Assembly: GCA_001465935.1 (NCBI GenBank)
Contig: LNKV01000013.1
Coordinates: 701,468-765,467 of the forward strand
DNA from: Clarireedia homoeocarpa
Lineage: Eukaryota > Ascomycota > Leotiomycetes > Helotiales > Rutstroemiaceae
Direction of reading: 5' to 3'
Length of the DNA: 64,000 nucleotides
In this document: in pieces, positions 12,649 to 23,382 of the stretch
Position numbering within the stretch: position 1 is the stretch's first letter
Layout: each line of letters starts with the position of its first letter
Notes under the pieces: model-generated
Told to the model about the DNA's origin: nothing
What the model saw: only the letters and a program-made list of their open reading frames with translations
Database searches by the model: none
Translations under genes and position numbers: made by a program

Positions 12649-13685
12649 AGGAGGTATGTAAGAGTGAATGGCTCGTATTTCCGATATTCTCATCTCCTTC
12701 ATTCACGCATGTAATTTGCCGCCTAAATAGTGCCATTCCAGAGCCATAAGAGCTCATCTGGGATACCCATAAAGGGTTCCCATTCTTCGTAGTTTTAGCT
12801 AGAATAAATCAAGTTCATTTCTTCAAGACGTTTAGTAAACATGCATCAAGAAGGATACCCTTGCTTAGCTACTTTCAGTCTTTCATAGAAAGCGACGAGA
12901 AATTCATGCTTTACCGTCGATTTGAATATCTGCAGTCTCGAATTCTCCTTCGCGGACAAGACGAGCTTTGAGGTTTGGAAACCAGCTTGGCCGCGAAACC
13001 ACATGGTTAGACATGGCGGTTGAGAAATTGATACTCACGTGAGAGAAGCGATGAAGGAGAAGGGAGGTAGAGGTTCTCAGCGAATTACTAAGCAAATGGG
13101 TACGCACGTGGTGTTCGGGGTGCGGAACAAAGATTAAATAGCGAGCCAGACATGAGAACCTTGATGGGTCAACATTTGCCGCGCCTGGACCTGCAACTTT
13201 TTTTATTAGGATCCATACAGTTAAGACCTTCCTATTTGATTTCTCTTGTACAACCACCACCAACAACACCACCACCACCACCACATATACATATACATTT
13301 CCATTTACACCTCCATTTACGCCTACACCTACTTCTACTCCTACACCCACTCCTACTCCTACTCCTACACTTCCGCCTGCCCCGAGATCATCTCCTTTTC
13401 TTGCTGCTTCTTCTACAATCGATCGACAATCTATATCGTCATTGCAGAGAGACCTTGTCGCCTTAATCTCCGTCCACCCAAATCGAAGCTCGGTCCATAC
13501 ATTACATCAGAAACTTGTAACCTGCAAAGGCTCATCATACCAACTCAAATACCTCCACCTCCACCTCCACCTCCACCTCCACCTCCACCTACCCCTCCAC
13601 CGACGCCTCCACCTGCAACTACATCAGAATCCCTTGACGGCTTCGGGTGCCGAAATTTCATTGGCACTGTGACCATTCCGCGGTG
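12649..13685. other. Upstream region and leader of the zinc transporter gene
   Basis: No conserved coding sequence on either strand. The right half is C/A-rich, with CCA, TAC-ACC and ACCTCC short-repeat tracts (13248-13280, 13320-13372, 13551-13600), and carries an open frame that runs into the start of the next gene. An antisense frame at 12904-13350 is a low-complexity shadow. Confidence 0.6.
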
Positions 13686-13686
13686 A
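13246..13686 (+). other. Low-complexity leader ORF whose stop overlaps the zinc transporter start
   Basis: An ATG-initiated frame of 146 codons encodes His-rich, Tyr/Ser-rich and poly-Pro stretches that arise from trinucleotide repeats. Its TGA (13684-13686) shares one base with the ATG (13686) of the transporter, forming TGATG. The product itself is probably not conserved. The overlap is a geometry known to permit termination-reinitiation, so it may act as an upstream ORF if the transcript starts left of 13246. An intron in the leader would remove it. Confidence 0.35.
13551..13600 (+). repeat. ACCTCC hexamer microsatellite in the transporter leader
   Basis: About eight copies of a CCACCT-type hexamer followed by degenerate copies. 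It encodes poly-Pro in the leader ORF and probably lies in the 5' UTR of the zinc transporter gene. Confidence 0.85.
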
Positions 13687-15247
13687 TGGAGGCACAATCC
13701 TTAGATAATGACGCGAGAGGATGGGTTATGAGCGTCGTCAGCGGGGTTGGTTAGTATGATGCCGTCATTATTTCTTGACTTGTCTTAACATCATTCTTCT
13801 AGCATGCGTTATTGGCAGTTGTATAATCTGCGTCGATATCCTGATCCGATGCTTTCCAAGCAAGCGAAACTTCAGAATACAGGATAGCAATGCCTTCCTT
13901 GCGGCATCTCTAAGCTTGAGCTTCGGTGTCATGGTGAGTCCTGCTTCGTTACCTTTGGTGTATCTGCACTAATTCAATCTTCGTTCTTAGATATTCTCCT
14001 CTTTGTATAGCATGCTTCCATCGTCAAAAAAGTACCTTATTCGAGGAGGATACTCAAATTCCGTGGCTGCGTGGATACTGTTAGGCTGCTTCACCGGAGG
14101 GTTCATCGGAATACAAATTATTTCGAGACTTCTGCACCATTATATCCCATCGCACGTTGTAGATTGCGATCATTCGCATAACCCAGAGTCCCATAATCAC
14201 GGTGCGCATCATGAGGGCGCCCATGCACACGGCCATGATGGCCACAGAGACCACGATCGCTCACGTTCCAAATCAAAATCTCATTCCAAACACAATCGAT
14301 TGAACGGGAATACTACGGAAACGACACCACTTCTTGCACCAGCAGTTGAAGAAAGCGGAAAGGTCTTACCCAAAAGCCTCGCTCCGCCTCGAACTGAAGC
14401 CCAGTCTAGCACTCGCCGCGCATCTGAGAATGGTAGCAGGCGGCCTTCCATGACACAAGTCCAAAGCCGAGTCATGTCATTTGTCAAGGATACAAAGACA
14501 AATTGTGGACAGATCGGGCCGTGTTATGGTTATTCTGACCCTTGCGGTCAAGAGTGTCTCAGAACCCCTATTAGTTCGCGACCACCTTCTGTGGTGCGAA
14601 ACGGAACTGGAAACTTCTCGATACGATCCCATCCTTTCACTGTACCGGAAGAAGTGGATGGAGATATTCCCGAGGTAGATACCAGACTGCACAAGCCTCG
14701 TTCAGACAGCGGCGACTCTAGTGATGCAGAATCAGATATTGAAGCCCAACATCACCATCATGTTCCTGAAAATGCGTTCATGGATATCGGTCTCCAAGCC
14801 AGCATCGCAATTGCATTGCATAAGTTACCAGAAGGCTTCATAACCTTTGCGACCAACCACGCAAATCCCGAGCTTGGGGTTTCTGTATTCATAGCTTTAT
14901 TTGTCCACAATATCACCGAAGGATTTGCAATGGCCTTGCCCTTGTATCTAGCACTTGGCAGTCGACCAAGAGCTATCTTCTGGAGTTCCATACTGGGCGG
15001 ATTCTCACAACCTCTCGGTGCAGGGATTGCAGCAGCATGGTTCGCGATTGCAGGCAAAGAAGGTCATGCCCCTAACATCGTTGTTTACGGATGTATGTTT
15101 GGCATTACTGGGGGTATTATGGCAAGCGTGGCGTTGCAATTGTTTGTTGAGAGTCTAGGATTAAATCACAATAGGCATCTTTGTATTGCCTTTGCATTCG
15201 TGGGTATGGCATTGATGGGTATGAGTAATGCACTCACTTCGGGTTGA
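13686..15247 (+). CDS. ZIP-family zinc transporter, vacuolar ZRT3-like
   Basis: Membrane transporter that moves zinc into the cytosol; by similarity to yeast Zrt3 it would release zinc stored in the vacuole. Exons: 13686..13749, 13803..13933, 13991..15247; 483 aa. The two small 5' exons encode the first membrane segments (MEAQSLDNDARGWVMSVVSG; ACVIGSCIICVDIL; AASLSLSFGVM), which would be lost if only the long ORF at 14003 were called. A long cytosolic/lumenal loop is His-rich (HEGAHAHGHDGHRDHDRS), typical of zinc sensing or binding, followed by a Cys-containing segment. The ZIP core is clear: HKLPEGFITFATNHANPELG and HNITEGFAMALPLYLALGSR supply the His/Glu metal ligands of TM4 and TM5, followed by three more membrane helices. 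The single-base overlap of the upstream leader frame with the start codon is odd. Family firm; vacuolar location inferred. Confidence 0.9.
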
Positions 15248-16143
15248 TATCCACTTTTATTCTTTCTCTTTTTCTTTCTGTAAGTAAGTATGCATTACGA
15301 ATAGACGACTGGCGTTGTGCGTGTAGGATACTCTCAGCGACCAGTTTGGCATTTTTGGTTTACGTTTTCTTGGGTAGATTATTGGAATCAAGGGTAAATA
15401 TGTCCCAGGGTTGTTGGGTTGGAACGGAACTAGGAATACACAGTTTAGTTGGCATAGCGTTATAATGAATCATTGGCTGGGGGAATAGGGAGGTCCTTTT
15501 TATTTCATATTTGTCTGGTGCTGCATGTGGCAGCGTGTATCAAATTTGAATCTTTTGGGATAGAATGTGTGCAGATAATGAATGGTTTTGTGATGTTATG
15601 TTATGCGATGTAGTGTTTGTGTTATGTTACACGGGGTGAGTTGATGCAAAAGAAACTGAAATCTAGGTTCATATATAGGGTTTTCAAACAAGAGAATGAG
15701 CAACTGATATATCAATCAGTGAAGATATCAGTATCGATGGACGACGTGCTAAGTTTTTACCATCTCCCCCCCCCTTTTGCAATTTGAAACGCTCGCTTAA
15801 ATGTAAGATTAAGTGTGCAGTTAGTTAGTTCTTAGCTCTTCTCTTCGTTCGTTCGTTCGTTTGCATTTTTCTCCTGCTGCTCTGTTCGGCCCTGCCTGCC
15901 CTGCTCTTGGAGGTTGATATGCTGATTGATGATTAGATGTGGTTTGCTTGGGTTGGGTTGGGTTGGGTTTGGATAACTGGATAGATAACCTCCTCCTTAC
16001 TTCTTGCGAGGTGGTCGACACTTTAACACTTTTACACTGCTTTCTTGTCGATTTGTGGATTTGCCTGCTTGCCTGTCTGTCTGTCTGTCTGTCTGTTGCT
16101 GAGTCATTGGTGTAGCAGTAGCGGTAGTAATGTAGTAATGGAG

Positions 16144-16235
<92 letters not shown>

Positions 16236-16835
16236 AGTGATTGTATGGTCAAGGGAGATATGTATAGTAGACAGTGTGGTGGGTGGGTAGGCAGGTATCT
16301 TGAGGAGGATACGATGCCAGTCTTGGTATAGTATTAGAAATAGATTACTTCTTGTATTCATTTTGTTATGTTTTACCTAGAACTTCTCTGGGAGGTGCTG
16401 TTGTTGTTCAAGGAAGACAAGTCGAATGCGGCCAAGTTCGTCTTGTTCGTCATATAATTACTTTAGTCGAAGAGAAAAAAAGAAGATGCTTTAGCAGGCT
16501 GTAGATTCCGCTTTTACTTTCAATGCCTACTCCTATTCCTATCCCATATGCTGACGTCGCCGCCTCAACTGACTGATTGACTAAATGATTGATTGATTGG
16601 TCTGTGGTATACTACACGCTCCCATTTTTACTTACACTTTGTAAAAGAAGAACAACCCAAAAATTTGGACACTGACTACTGCCCCATGCAGTTTTTCCTT
16701 ACCCAGGAAGTCCTGTCTTCATCATTGGAGGGGAACTTAACATCCTCCACATGCACTGCGCACTCCTAACCGGCCCCGTGATCAGCTCCCCATTCATCCC
16801 TCCCTTCCACTTGCACCTGTCTCATCATAAGTTTC
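15248..16835. other. Convergent 3' interval, microsatellite-rich
   Basis: Lies between the 3' ends of the zinc transporter (+) and the lectin gene (-). It contains a CTGT tetramer array (16073-16096), a compound GA/GT microsatellite (16147-16228) and TTGGG/GTTCG short repeats (15847-15968). No coding sequence is seen; open frames here are repeat translations. Confidence 0.65.
16147..16228 (+). repeat. Compound microsatellite (GA)27(GT)14
   Basis: A perfect GA dinucleotide run (16147-16200) passes directly into a perfect GT run (16201-16228). It lies between convergent genes and would make a polymorphic strain marker. Confidence 0.95.
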
Positions 16836-18092
16836 CTAGAATCGATGACTTCGCCTCTGTTGCGTCCTGTACGCCGTATATCCCACATATCCACCAGCGA
16901 GAACAGCAACACCAAATAAACACTTAATAAAGAACCAAGACCAGCTTCCCTCATTCTCTCTCGATGTCAATCCCTTTCCTTTACCCTTAAGAGTCCTTTG
17001 ACCAGGCTTGTTGAATGGACTATTGGCATCTTTATCCTTGTTCTTATGCGTGTTTGTATCATAGAGATTCTTCGTGTTCACGCTAATGATATCATGATTG
17101 TCGCTCAATTCTCCAGTCTCGGCACTGAATCCAAGATACGCAACGCTGGGGATCGCAGGCGGTTCTGACGTCTCGAAACAAAGCTCCCATTGATCTTCCG
17201 CCTTGTATTGTAGTTCGAGCTTGAGACTCTTGTCTTGGAAATAGGTGAGCTTCGCTTTCGTTGGGACGTTGGCGTTGCGAAGACCGCGGGCTGAACAGCC
17301 CATGAATTCATTATCTTTACCGTCGTTGGCTTTGTCGTACGAGGTTTTCCCGTCGCCAATCATAGCCATTACGTAGGGAAAGACGGTGCCCGGGCGATTG
17401 TTCTTGTAAGTGTCGATGAAAATGCCGAAACCTTCGAATTTGTCGACGCTACCGAAGACGTCACCTTGGAGGGCGCGTTGCTTGGTGAGCCATATAGCCA
17501 ATCCATCGCCATGAAGGTTCCCTTGTCCGTGGATCTTGAATTCAACTTCGATCTGCAGGTTTTTGTGGTGCGATCAGATTGGAGCTGAATTGATTGAGTA
17601 GTAGAAGCATGTCCTTACCTCCCAGTTTGTAGCAGTAAGGGGTACTCTTGAGAAGAGCCACCCTGCAGACGATGGGTGGTCTGATGTTAGTCGGATATAT
17701 CTGAACCCCCCATATCAGCAATCCTGCATTGCGTAGAGAGGCTCCAGCTTCAGATCATACCTATCCGCCCTCACAATTGTATCTCCACCAAAATCAAACC
17801 AACGACTCTGCATGTCCGAATCCAGATATGGCTATAAACCCCTCGTCAGCGAACCCGCCCCTTACAACTGCCGCCGCGCAATGTCTAATGACTAACCTGA
17901 ACCAAGGTATGGGTTCGAAGCTACACCAAGCAAGTTAGCCATCTCCTCCAAACCCCCAGTTGATCAGTCCACACAAACCGGAATGCTTCTAATGCCATCC
18001 TCACTCAACGTTGTCGTCCTTGTATCCCCAGACCCAGCATGCGCGCCACATGCCGCCAGCCATAAAAGCGACAATGAATTGCGGAACCACAT
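16836..18092 (-). CDS. L-type lectin ER-Golgi cargo receptor (VIP36/EMP47-like)
   Basis: Type I membrane lectin expected to bind high-mannose glycoproteins and cycle between ER and Golgi. Exons in transcript order: 18092..17979, 17920..17897, 17831..17761, 17700..17619, 17552..16836; 335 aa. Exon 1 encodes a signal peptide (MWFRNSLSLLWLAACGAHAG) and the mature start. Exon 2 is only 24 nt (LRTHTLVQ) and is needed to join IRSIP to PYLDSDMQSRWFDFGGD. The lectin fold follows: DRYIRLTSD, SRVPLTATNWEIEVEFKIHG, then GDGLAIWLTKQ and FIDTYKNNRP, which hold the Asp/Asn ligands for calcium and sugar. A single membrane helix (residues about 305-325) precedes a short basic tail ending RRSHRF. The tail lacks an obvious KKXX signal. 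Divergent from TIM13. Family firm; start and microexon are inferred from frame and conservation. Confidence 0.88.
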
Positions 18093-18714
18093 TGTTCCTA
18101 TTCCTATTTCCTATACCAATCCTACCAGTACTTTTCTCGCCTGGCCCGCACTTCGCAGCAGCTGCGAAAAAGATAATCAACCAGAAAGAAAAAGAAAAAG
18201 TTCTGCTGACACAAAATGCAGAAATAGGAGGAAAGGAAGAAGAAGTAGTAAGAGTAGAATAGAAACAAACAGGTTGGTTTCTGTCTGTCGTTTTCAAAAA
18301 CGAATTACTAGAATAGAGTACAAATTGATAGCTGGCCTTTCCTTTCTGCGATGGGTTCGTTACGGTCCGGGGATTTTTCTAAGAATATCCCTGTAAATCT
18401 TGGACTTGGTGCGGTTCGGGGCGGCGTGTGCGGGTGCAAAAAGGCATGAAAAGGCCGCTTTGGCGCTCTTGCGCTCTTGGAATTTCATTTTAGCCTCTGA
18501 GATCTTTACGTGCAGAGTGAGCGAAGCGTGGGAAGGCTCTTTCGTGCCTTAGTACCGAGGCGCATAACTTCGTCATTGTTTGCTTTGTCGTCGAAAGAAA
18601 TTGTAGCAAGGATTTGGATATTGAACTTCACACTTTGCTCAGGCCGATAACGTTGAAGTTACACTTCCCTACACGCTTCCTCTCTTTTAGAAGCGCATCC
18701 CTCAAATCTACAGT
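18093..18714. promoter_or_regulatory. Divergent intergenic region, lectin / TIM13
   Basis: A 622-bp spacer that must contain the promoters of both the lectin gene (-) and TIM13 (+). No coding sequence and no standout motif beyond A-rich stretches near 18176-18260. Confidence 0.5.
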
Positions 18715-19083
18715 ATGGACTCCTTGAACAATGCTTTTGCCTCTTCGGACCCCAAAGCTGCGGTTATGAATCAAGTCCGTCAAGAAGCTGCTATGACCAA
18801 TGCTCGTCAATTGATTGAGGTATTTATACTCCTCTACCTTCTTTAGAAGAGCTTTCTCTTCTTTGACTTTCATACAGGGAATCACCTAACAATTGCACAG
18901 AAAGTAAACGAACATTGTTTCGAGAAATGTGTCCCAAAACCCAGCACCTCTCTCAGCAGCGGCGAAACCACCTGCTTCACCCAATGCATGGAGAAATACA
19001 TGCAGGCGTGGAACACCGTCAGTAAACAATACATTGCGCGGTTGCAGAAGGAGTCGACGCAAGGCCAATCTGGGTTGTTTTAA
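18715..19083 (+). CDS. TIM13: Mitochondrial intermembrane-space chaperone Tim13
   Basis: Small Tim protein; with Tim8 it escorts hydrophobic precursors such as Tim23 across the mitochondrial intermembrane space. Exons 18715..18819 and 18901..19083; 95 aa. The protein starts MDSLNNAFASSD and the second exon carries the twin CX3C signature (HCFEKCV and TCFTQCM) that forms two disulfides. A helical C-terminus (YIARLQKEST) follows. Length fits the family (about 90-105 aa). The gene is too small and too split to stand out as one long open frame. The Tim13 rather than Tim8/9/10 label rests on overall similarity. Confidence 0.9.
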
Positions 19084-19751
19084 ATGTGTGAGGCAGGGCC
19101 AGTGGATGATTGAGTGAGGGGCTGATAGAGGGGCAAGGTAGAGGCTGGTTGAGAGAGTGGTAGAGTATGAATACAGGATCCGATTGGATCCAAGAGGCGG
19201 TATGACCTATTATGAGACGAGAATGGCGATGAGATTGTGTGTTGGAAGGTTCATCGTGTATTATATTCTTGTACACTAAGATGTGGCATTTGGGCCGGGA
19301 ATCAGTTGTGGTGAGGACATACACCATGTTCAGAGAATCAGAGGTATCACCACTATGAAAAATGTTAAAGTTATGCTCATTGGACGTGCTTAAAGGCCGC
19401 ATGATCCTCATACTGCATACTGTGCTAGTTTGTATATCCGAGATCTGATATACATTTGCTAAACATTTGATTGCTATTCAACCTTGATCTCTACTTTATA
19501 AATTGTAGGATGTTCAAATCTTGAAGTGATGAGTGGCCGAGAATCGAGCTTGACTGACCTCAGTTCAAGTGATTCCTACCGCTCTCCTTCCTGGCTCCGC
19601 ACTAGGGTGGAGCTTCGATAGTGTCTTAAGATTTGAGGAATACTTTGCAGTATGACCTTAATTAATGGCGTAGGGCTTAGGAGCATCAATCGAGAGACTT
19701 TCTGTCAAGAGATATTGGCGAGGGAGAAAATGAGATCCTACACAAACTACC
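19084..19751. other. Convergent 3' interval
   Basis: Lies between the 3' ends of TIM13 (+) and the NSRP1-like gene (-). Nothing recognisable beyond UTR-like sequence. Confidence 0.55.
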
Positions 19752-20954
19752 TCATTCCCCCCTCTTCTTTGCTTCCTCAGCTTCCCTCTTTCTCGCAAGG
19801 TATCTTTCCTTGGCGCTCATAATATCTCCTTCTGTCTTCCTACTCTTTGTGGCGCGTTCTATCTTCTGGCGCTCTTCTTCCTCTTCTTCTAGAGCTCGTT
19901 TTGTAGCCTGCTCCAGCTGTGCTTCCATCATTCGTGATTGACGCTCCCGCATAGCTTGCTTCCCTCCGCCAGACCCAACAAAACTATTTCCCCTTCCACG
20001 ATCGGAGATAGAGCTTCCACTTCGAGGTGCATTCGCAGCGGTTGCTGCTTTGGGTTTAGGCACTATGTTCAAACCTCCCTTGAGCAATTGCCTTTTATCA
20101 ACGACTTGACCCTCGTCATTAACAGCGATAGCACCTCCAGTTTTCTCATTAATCTCCCGCGCCAAATCTGCTTCGGTCTTCACCTTGTCGTCCTCAGATA
20201 TGTCTTCTTGAGGGCCCTGTTTGATCCTCTCTTCGGCAGCTTTTACCACCTCTGCATGTTTCTGTTCTCCCCTTTCCAGCATATTCTTATAGAAATTGGT
20301 CATTCCCTTTCCCTTGTTTTTCCTTTCCTCCTCTGCCTCCCGCAAACGCTCTTCTTCTTCCAGTCGGCGATTTTCCTCTTGTTGCTTCTTGTATGCCGAG
20401 GTCACGAACTTCTCCTTGTCCGCAAACTCCTCCCCTTCAGCTTCCCTTTCCCTTGCGAGTTTCTTCTCCTCGGCAATAGTAGCATCACGCTTTCGCACTG
20501 CGGCAGCAGCGATCAGATTGCTCATATATTTTGGCTTACGCTCTTTATCTTCAACCGTGGTCTTCTTCTGCGGCTTCAGAGAATCATATACTGCATCATA
20601 ATCGTAGATATTCGCATCGAGTTCCTCTGCTGTCTCTGCATGCTTCTTCGATGTAAAGGAAGTTGAGAGGTCACCATACATGCTAATAGGAGCTTTCTTC
20701 GAGAGGTCGAGCTTGGGTTTCGACCCAATTGACGAGGGAGGCGGCTTGCTTCGTACAGGCGGCTTTGTAGCAATTGATTTAGCTGGCGCATCCCCAAGCT
20801 CACCAATTTCCTCTACTCCAACTTCTTCGCGGTTGGTATCCTCATCTGAGTTGTCGTCCTCGTCGAAGATCGGTTTCCGCTTGGCAGGCTGCGGCTTTGT
20901 GGTATTAGGTTTTTTTGTAATGTTGAGACCATAAGACAGTCCCTTGCCAGACAT
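19752..20954 (-). CDS. Nuclear speckle splicing regulatory protein 1-like (CCDC55/DUF2040)
   Basis: Probable nuclear protein linked to pre-mRNA splicing. Intronless, 400 aa from MSGKGLSYGLNITKK. The frame is open 24 codons further, but this Met is followed directly by the conserved GLSYGLN start of the family, so I chose it. After an acidic segment (FDEDDNSDED) comes the hallmark DUF2040 coiled-coil region: DANIYDYDAVYDSLK, RKPKYMSNLIAAAAVRK, REREAEGEEFADKEKFVTSAYK and NFYKNMLERGE. The C-terminal half is Lys/Glu/Arg-rich, low complexity and likely disordered. It is divergent from an NFKBIL1-like gene across 324 bp, and both are predicted nuclear RNA-related proteins. Confidence 0.9.
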   Translation of the reverse strand: MSGKGLSYGLNITKKPNTTKPQPAKRKPIFDEDDNSDEDTNREEVGVEEIGELGDAPAKSIATKPPVRSKPPPSSIGSKPKLDLSKKAPISMYGDLSTSFTSKKHAETAEELDANIYDYDAVYDSLKPQKKTTVEDKERKPKYMSNLIAAAAVRKRDATIAEEKKLAREREAEGEEFADKEKFVTSAYKKQQEENRRLEEEERLREAEEERKNKGKGMTNFYKNMLERGEQKHAEVVKAAEERIKQGPQEDISEDDKVKTEADLAREINEKTGGAIAVNDEGQVVDKRQLLKGGLNIVPKPKAATAANAPRSGSSISDRGRGNSFVGSGGGKQAMRERQSRMMEAQLEQATKRALEEEEEERQKIERATKSRKTEGDIMSAKERYLARKREAEEAKKRGE

Positions 20955-21278
20955 TTTTATCTGCCAGGTATGGACCAGCTCTTCGATACCTATAGTTGTC
21001 GTGGATTGTATTTGTTGTTCTTCCAAGGTTCGTTGTAAGCAAATTATTATTGTCGCGACCTTGCGACCTCATCATTATCGATAAGAATTTATAGCCGCAC
21101 CCCCCTTGCGCAATGCATAGAACCTATGAATGACGACCAGAACCTATGAATGACGACCAAAACCCTGCAACTCTTTTGAGCACCTCAACTTCTTGATGTG
21201 ATTCGTGATTCTGTAGAAAAGAGTTTTCTACGCTGCTCATAGCTGTTTTTGCATCTAAATTATGCGACCGCAACTATA
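20955..21278. promoter_or_regulatory. Bidirectional promoter, NSRP1-like / NFKBIL1-like
   Basis: A 324-bp spacer between two divergent start codons. It contains a perfect two-copy 20-bp direct repeat (21121-21139 and 21141-21159, unit AACCTATGAATGACGACCA) that could be a duplicated binding site. No TATA box is evident. Confidence 0.55.
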
Positions 21279-22259
21279 ATGTCTTCGCCGGATCGAGAAG
21301 ACTACGCCAGTGGTTCTGTGGACGGCGGAGAGGCAAATTTACAGGCTGATTACAGAAGTTCGCGCAAATCCAAATTTCGATTCAAGTCAAAACGAAAAGT
21401 CGATGAGGAGGAAGACGAGCGCTCTTCTAATCGGCACCGCGAAAGAAGACATCGTCATCGTTCCAAAAGGAGGAAACATCCTACTTCTAGCGCCACGAAA
21501 GATGACCCTTCCCTTTACGATGACACGCATCTACCGAATACTTCCTCAAGTCAATATCTCGACCCAGATACGGCTTTTAGAGAAAGCCTATTCGATGCCA
21601 TGGCGGATGATGAGGCTGCGGAATACTGGGAGGGCGTCTATGGTCAACCAATTCATACATATCCGGATGTGAAGGAGGGTCCAACAGGAGAGTTGGAACG
21701 CATGACGGATGAAGAATATACAGCTTATGTTAGAGGCAAAATGTACGAGAAGACCCATCAGCATCTGATAGAAGAAAAGGCTAGACGAGAGGCAGCTAAG
21801 AAAGAGCGAGAGCGGCTTGCGCAGGAAGGTAGGAAAGAAGAAAGAGAGGCTGAGAGGTTTAGAAGGAAGGTTGAGGAGAGTTTAAGGAGAGGTCAGGAGC
21901 GGCGATCACGGAAATCTTGGAGTGAGAAATGGGAGACTTATATCAAGAAATGGGAAGAACTCGGGAAGAACTCCACAACTGTTGCTATTGCATCAATTCC
22001 TTGGCCAGTTGAGAGCGGTAGCCGGAAAGATATCAAGCCCGAGGAGATACGACGTTTCTTTCTATATGCGCCCAGCTCCGGGCAACCAACAGAGGCTCAA
22101 CTTACAAAAGTTTTGAAGCTAGAAAGGGTCCGGTGGCATCCTGATAAGATCCAACAGAAACTCGGGGGTCAGGATGTCGACGAAGCTGTTATGCAAGCTG
22201 TCACTGCAGTATTCCAGATAATTGATCGGATGTGGTCTGAGTCTAGGGATGGGAAGTAG
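21279..22259 (+). CDS. NF-kappa-B inhibitor-like protein 1 (NFKBIL1)-type protein
   Basis: Intronless, 326 aa from MSSPDREDYASGS; an ATG ten codons upstream (21249) is in frame but less likely. The N-terminus is acidic then strongly basic (RERRHRHRSKRRKH), which looks like a nuclear signal. The centre is a long charged helix (EEKARREAAKKERERLAQEG and on). The C-terminus is a J-like fold with LERVRWHPDKIQQKLGG, the conserved motif of the NFKBIL1 family, whose animal members have been tied to RNA splicing; there are no ankyrin repeats here, as in other fungal members. Role in this organism is inferred only from family and from its divergent NSRP1-like neighbour. Confidence 0.82.
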   Translation: MSSPDREDYASGSVDGGEANLQADYRSSRKSKFRFKSKRKVDEEEDERSSNRHRERRHRHRSKRRKHPTSSATKDDPSLYDDTHLPNTSSSQYLDPDTAFRESLFDAMADDEAAEYWEGVYGQPIHTYPDVKEGPTGELERMTDEEYTAYVRGKMYEKTHQHLIEEKARREAAKKERERLAQEGRKEEREAERFRRKVEESLRRGQERRSRKSWSEKWETYIKKWEELGKNSTTVAIASIPWPVESGSRKDIKPEEIRRFFLYAPSSGQPTEAQLTKVLKLERVRWHPDKIQQKLGGQDVDEAVMQAVTAVFQIIDRMWSESRDGK

Positions 22260-23215
22260 ATGAAGAACGGCGCATTTGCATTTTACATTTTATAGGAGCA
22301 CAGAGTTGGCGTTTTGGAGCGAGCTCGAAGGATATCGAAATACCCCATTGCAATTTTATGAGTTTGACCTCGACCACGATGAGATACGAGGGAGATGAGC
22401 ATATATACATCTATCTCGCCGCAAAACTGTAGCAGATGGAAATCAATCGAATGCCGACACATTATCCGTCCATTTGTGCTTTGATGTCCACGATTCATGA
22501 CATTAAGCTAATTAACCCGACGCGAGGTACACGATAGGTAGAGTATGGTTTCGATGATCCCGACTTGCCTCCAATTGAGACATAACATAATTCCTTTGTT
22601 CGCTGATCAATGAAATGGCCGGATGGACTTCACGTAGACTTTGTTTCTTTTAAACTCGGCCACGGCAAAGAACCCCACCCCGCGTTGTCAATGCTCGACG
22701 GTATATCCGAGTACTCGTACTCGTACTCTATCAATCATCCATTTTCAAATCGTGGACACTTTGCTGGTGCGATGCGACAGGCGTCGAGTCAATTCCATGT
22801 GCGTGATAGCCTCGAGAAGACGTTTCAAGAACAAATATATCTCTTATCTCTGGTAATTGACACTTGGAGAATATTCCCACAGTACTTTTCTGTAAAGGGT
22901 CGAAGAAGGAACGAGAATGGCATTACCGATAGGACAGAGAGGATCGATCAAACGCTAAGCCCCGCGTACGGCAAGTTGCAGATGAGGATCTTGTTCTGGT
23001 GGTTAAAACCCCCCACCATTTCACCCATATTCTTAATTCCCGTCTTATATCTGCTCGAGGACATACCTCTACCTCTTTTATTGTATACTTATATGTACTC
23101 GAGCCGGCTGTCAGGAAGTCAATACAGCTGGCATACAAGCGTATAACAATCTAGGGCTTGTCGAGTCCTACGTATCCGTAGGCTTGAATAGCCATACTCT
23201 AACTAGCAACAGTAG

Positions 23216-23221
23216 CAGCAA

Positions 23222-23252
<31 letters not shown>

Positions 23253-23268
23253 AGCAACCATCTGGCCT
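23216..23268 (+). repeat. CAG/CAA trinucleotide array
   Basis: Interrupted CAG/CAA repeats upstream of the PKA gene. They would read as poly-Gln, but no surrounding gene frame is evident, so this is a non-coding microsatellite. Confidence 0.85.
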
Positions 23269-23340
23269 AGCCACAAAGTAGCATAGCCTGGTCTCTCTTC
23301 AATATTTCCTATTCATTCACATTCTCCCCCGGAGTAAGGT

Positions 23341-23382
23341 CCCTCCTCCCTCCTCCCTCCTCCCTCCTCCCTCCTCCCTCCT
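23341..23382 (+). repeat. CTCCCTC heptamer array (polypyrimidine)
   Basis: About six copies of a 7-bp CCTCCCT unit, all pyrimidine on the + strand. Such tracts can form triplex or i-motif structures. It lies about 730 bp before the PKA start codon. Confidence 0.85.

Noticed and set aside
12904..13350. Minus-strand 148-codon open frame with poly-Val start
   Set aside because: It is the complement of trinucleotide repeats in the zinc transporter leader and has no conserved motif.
22610..23146. 178-codon open frame upstream of PKA
   Set aside because: No domain, signal or homology-like pattern; sits in a C/A-rich leader-type region.
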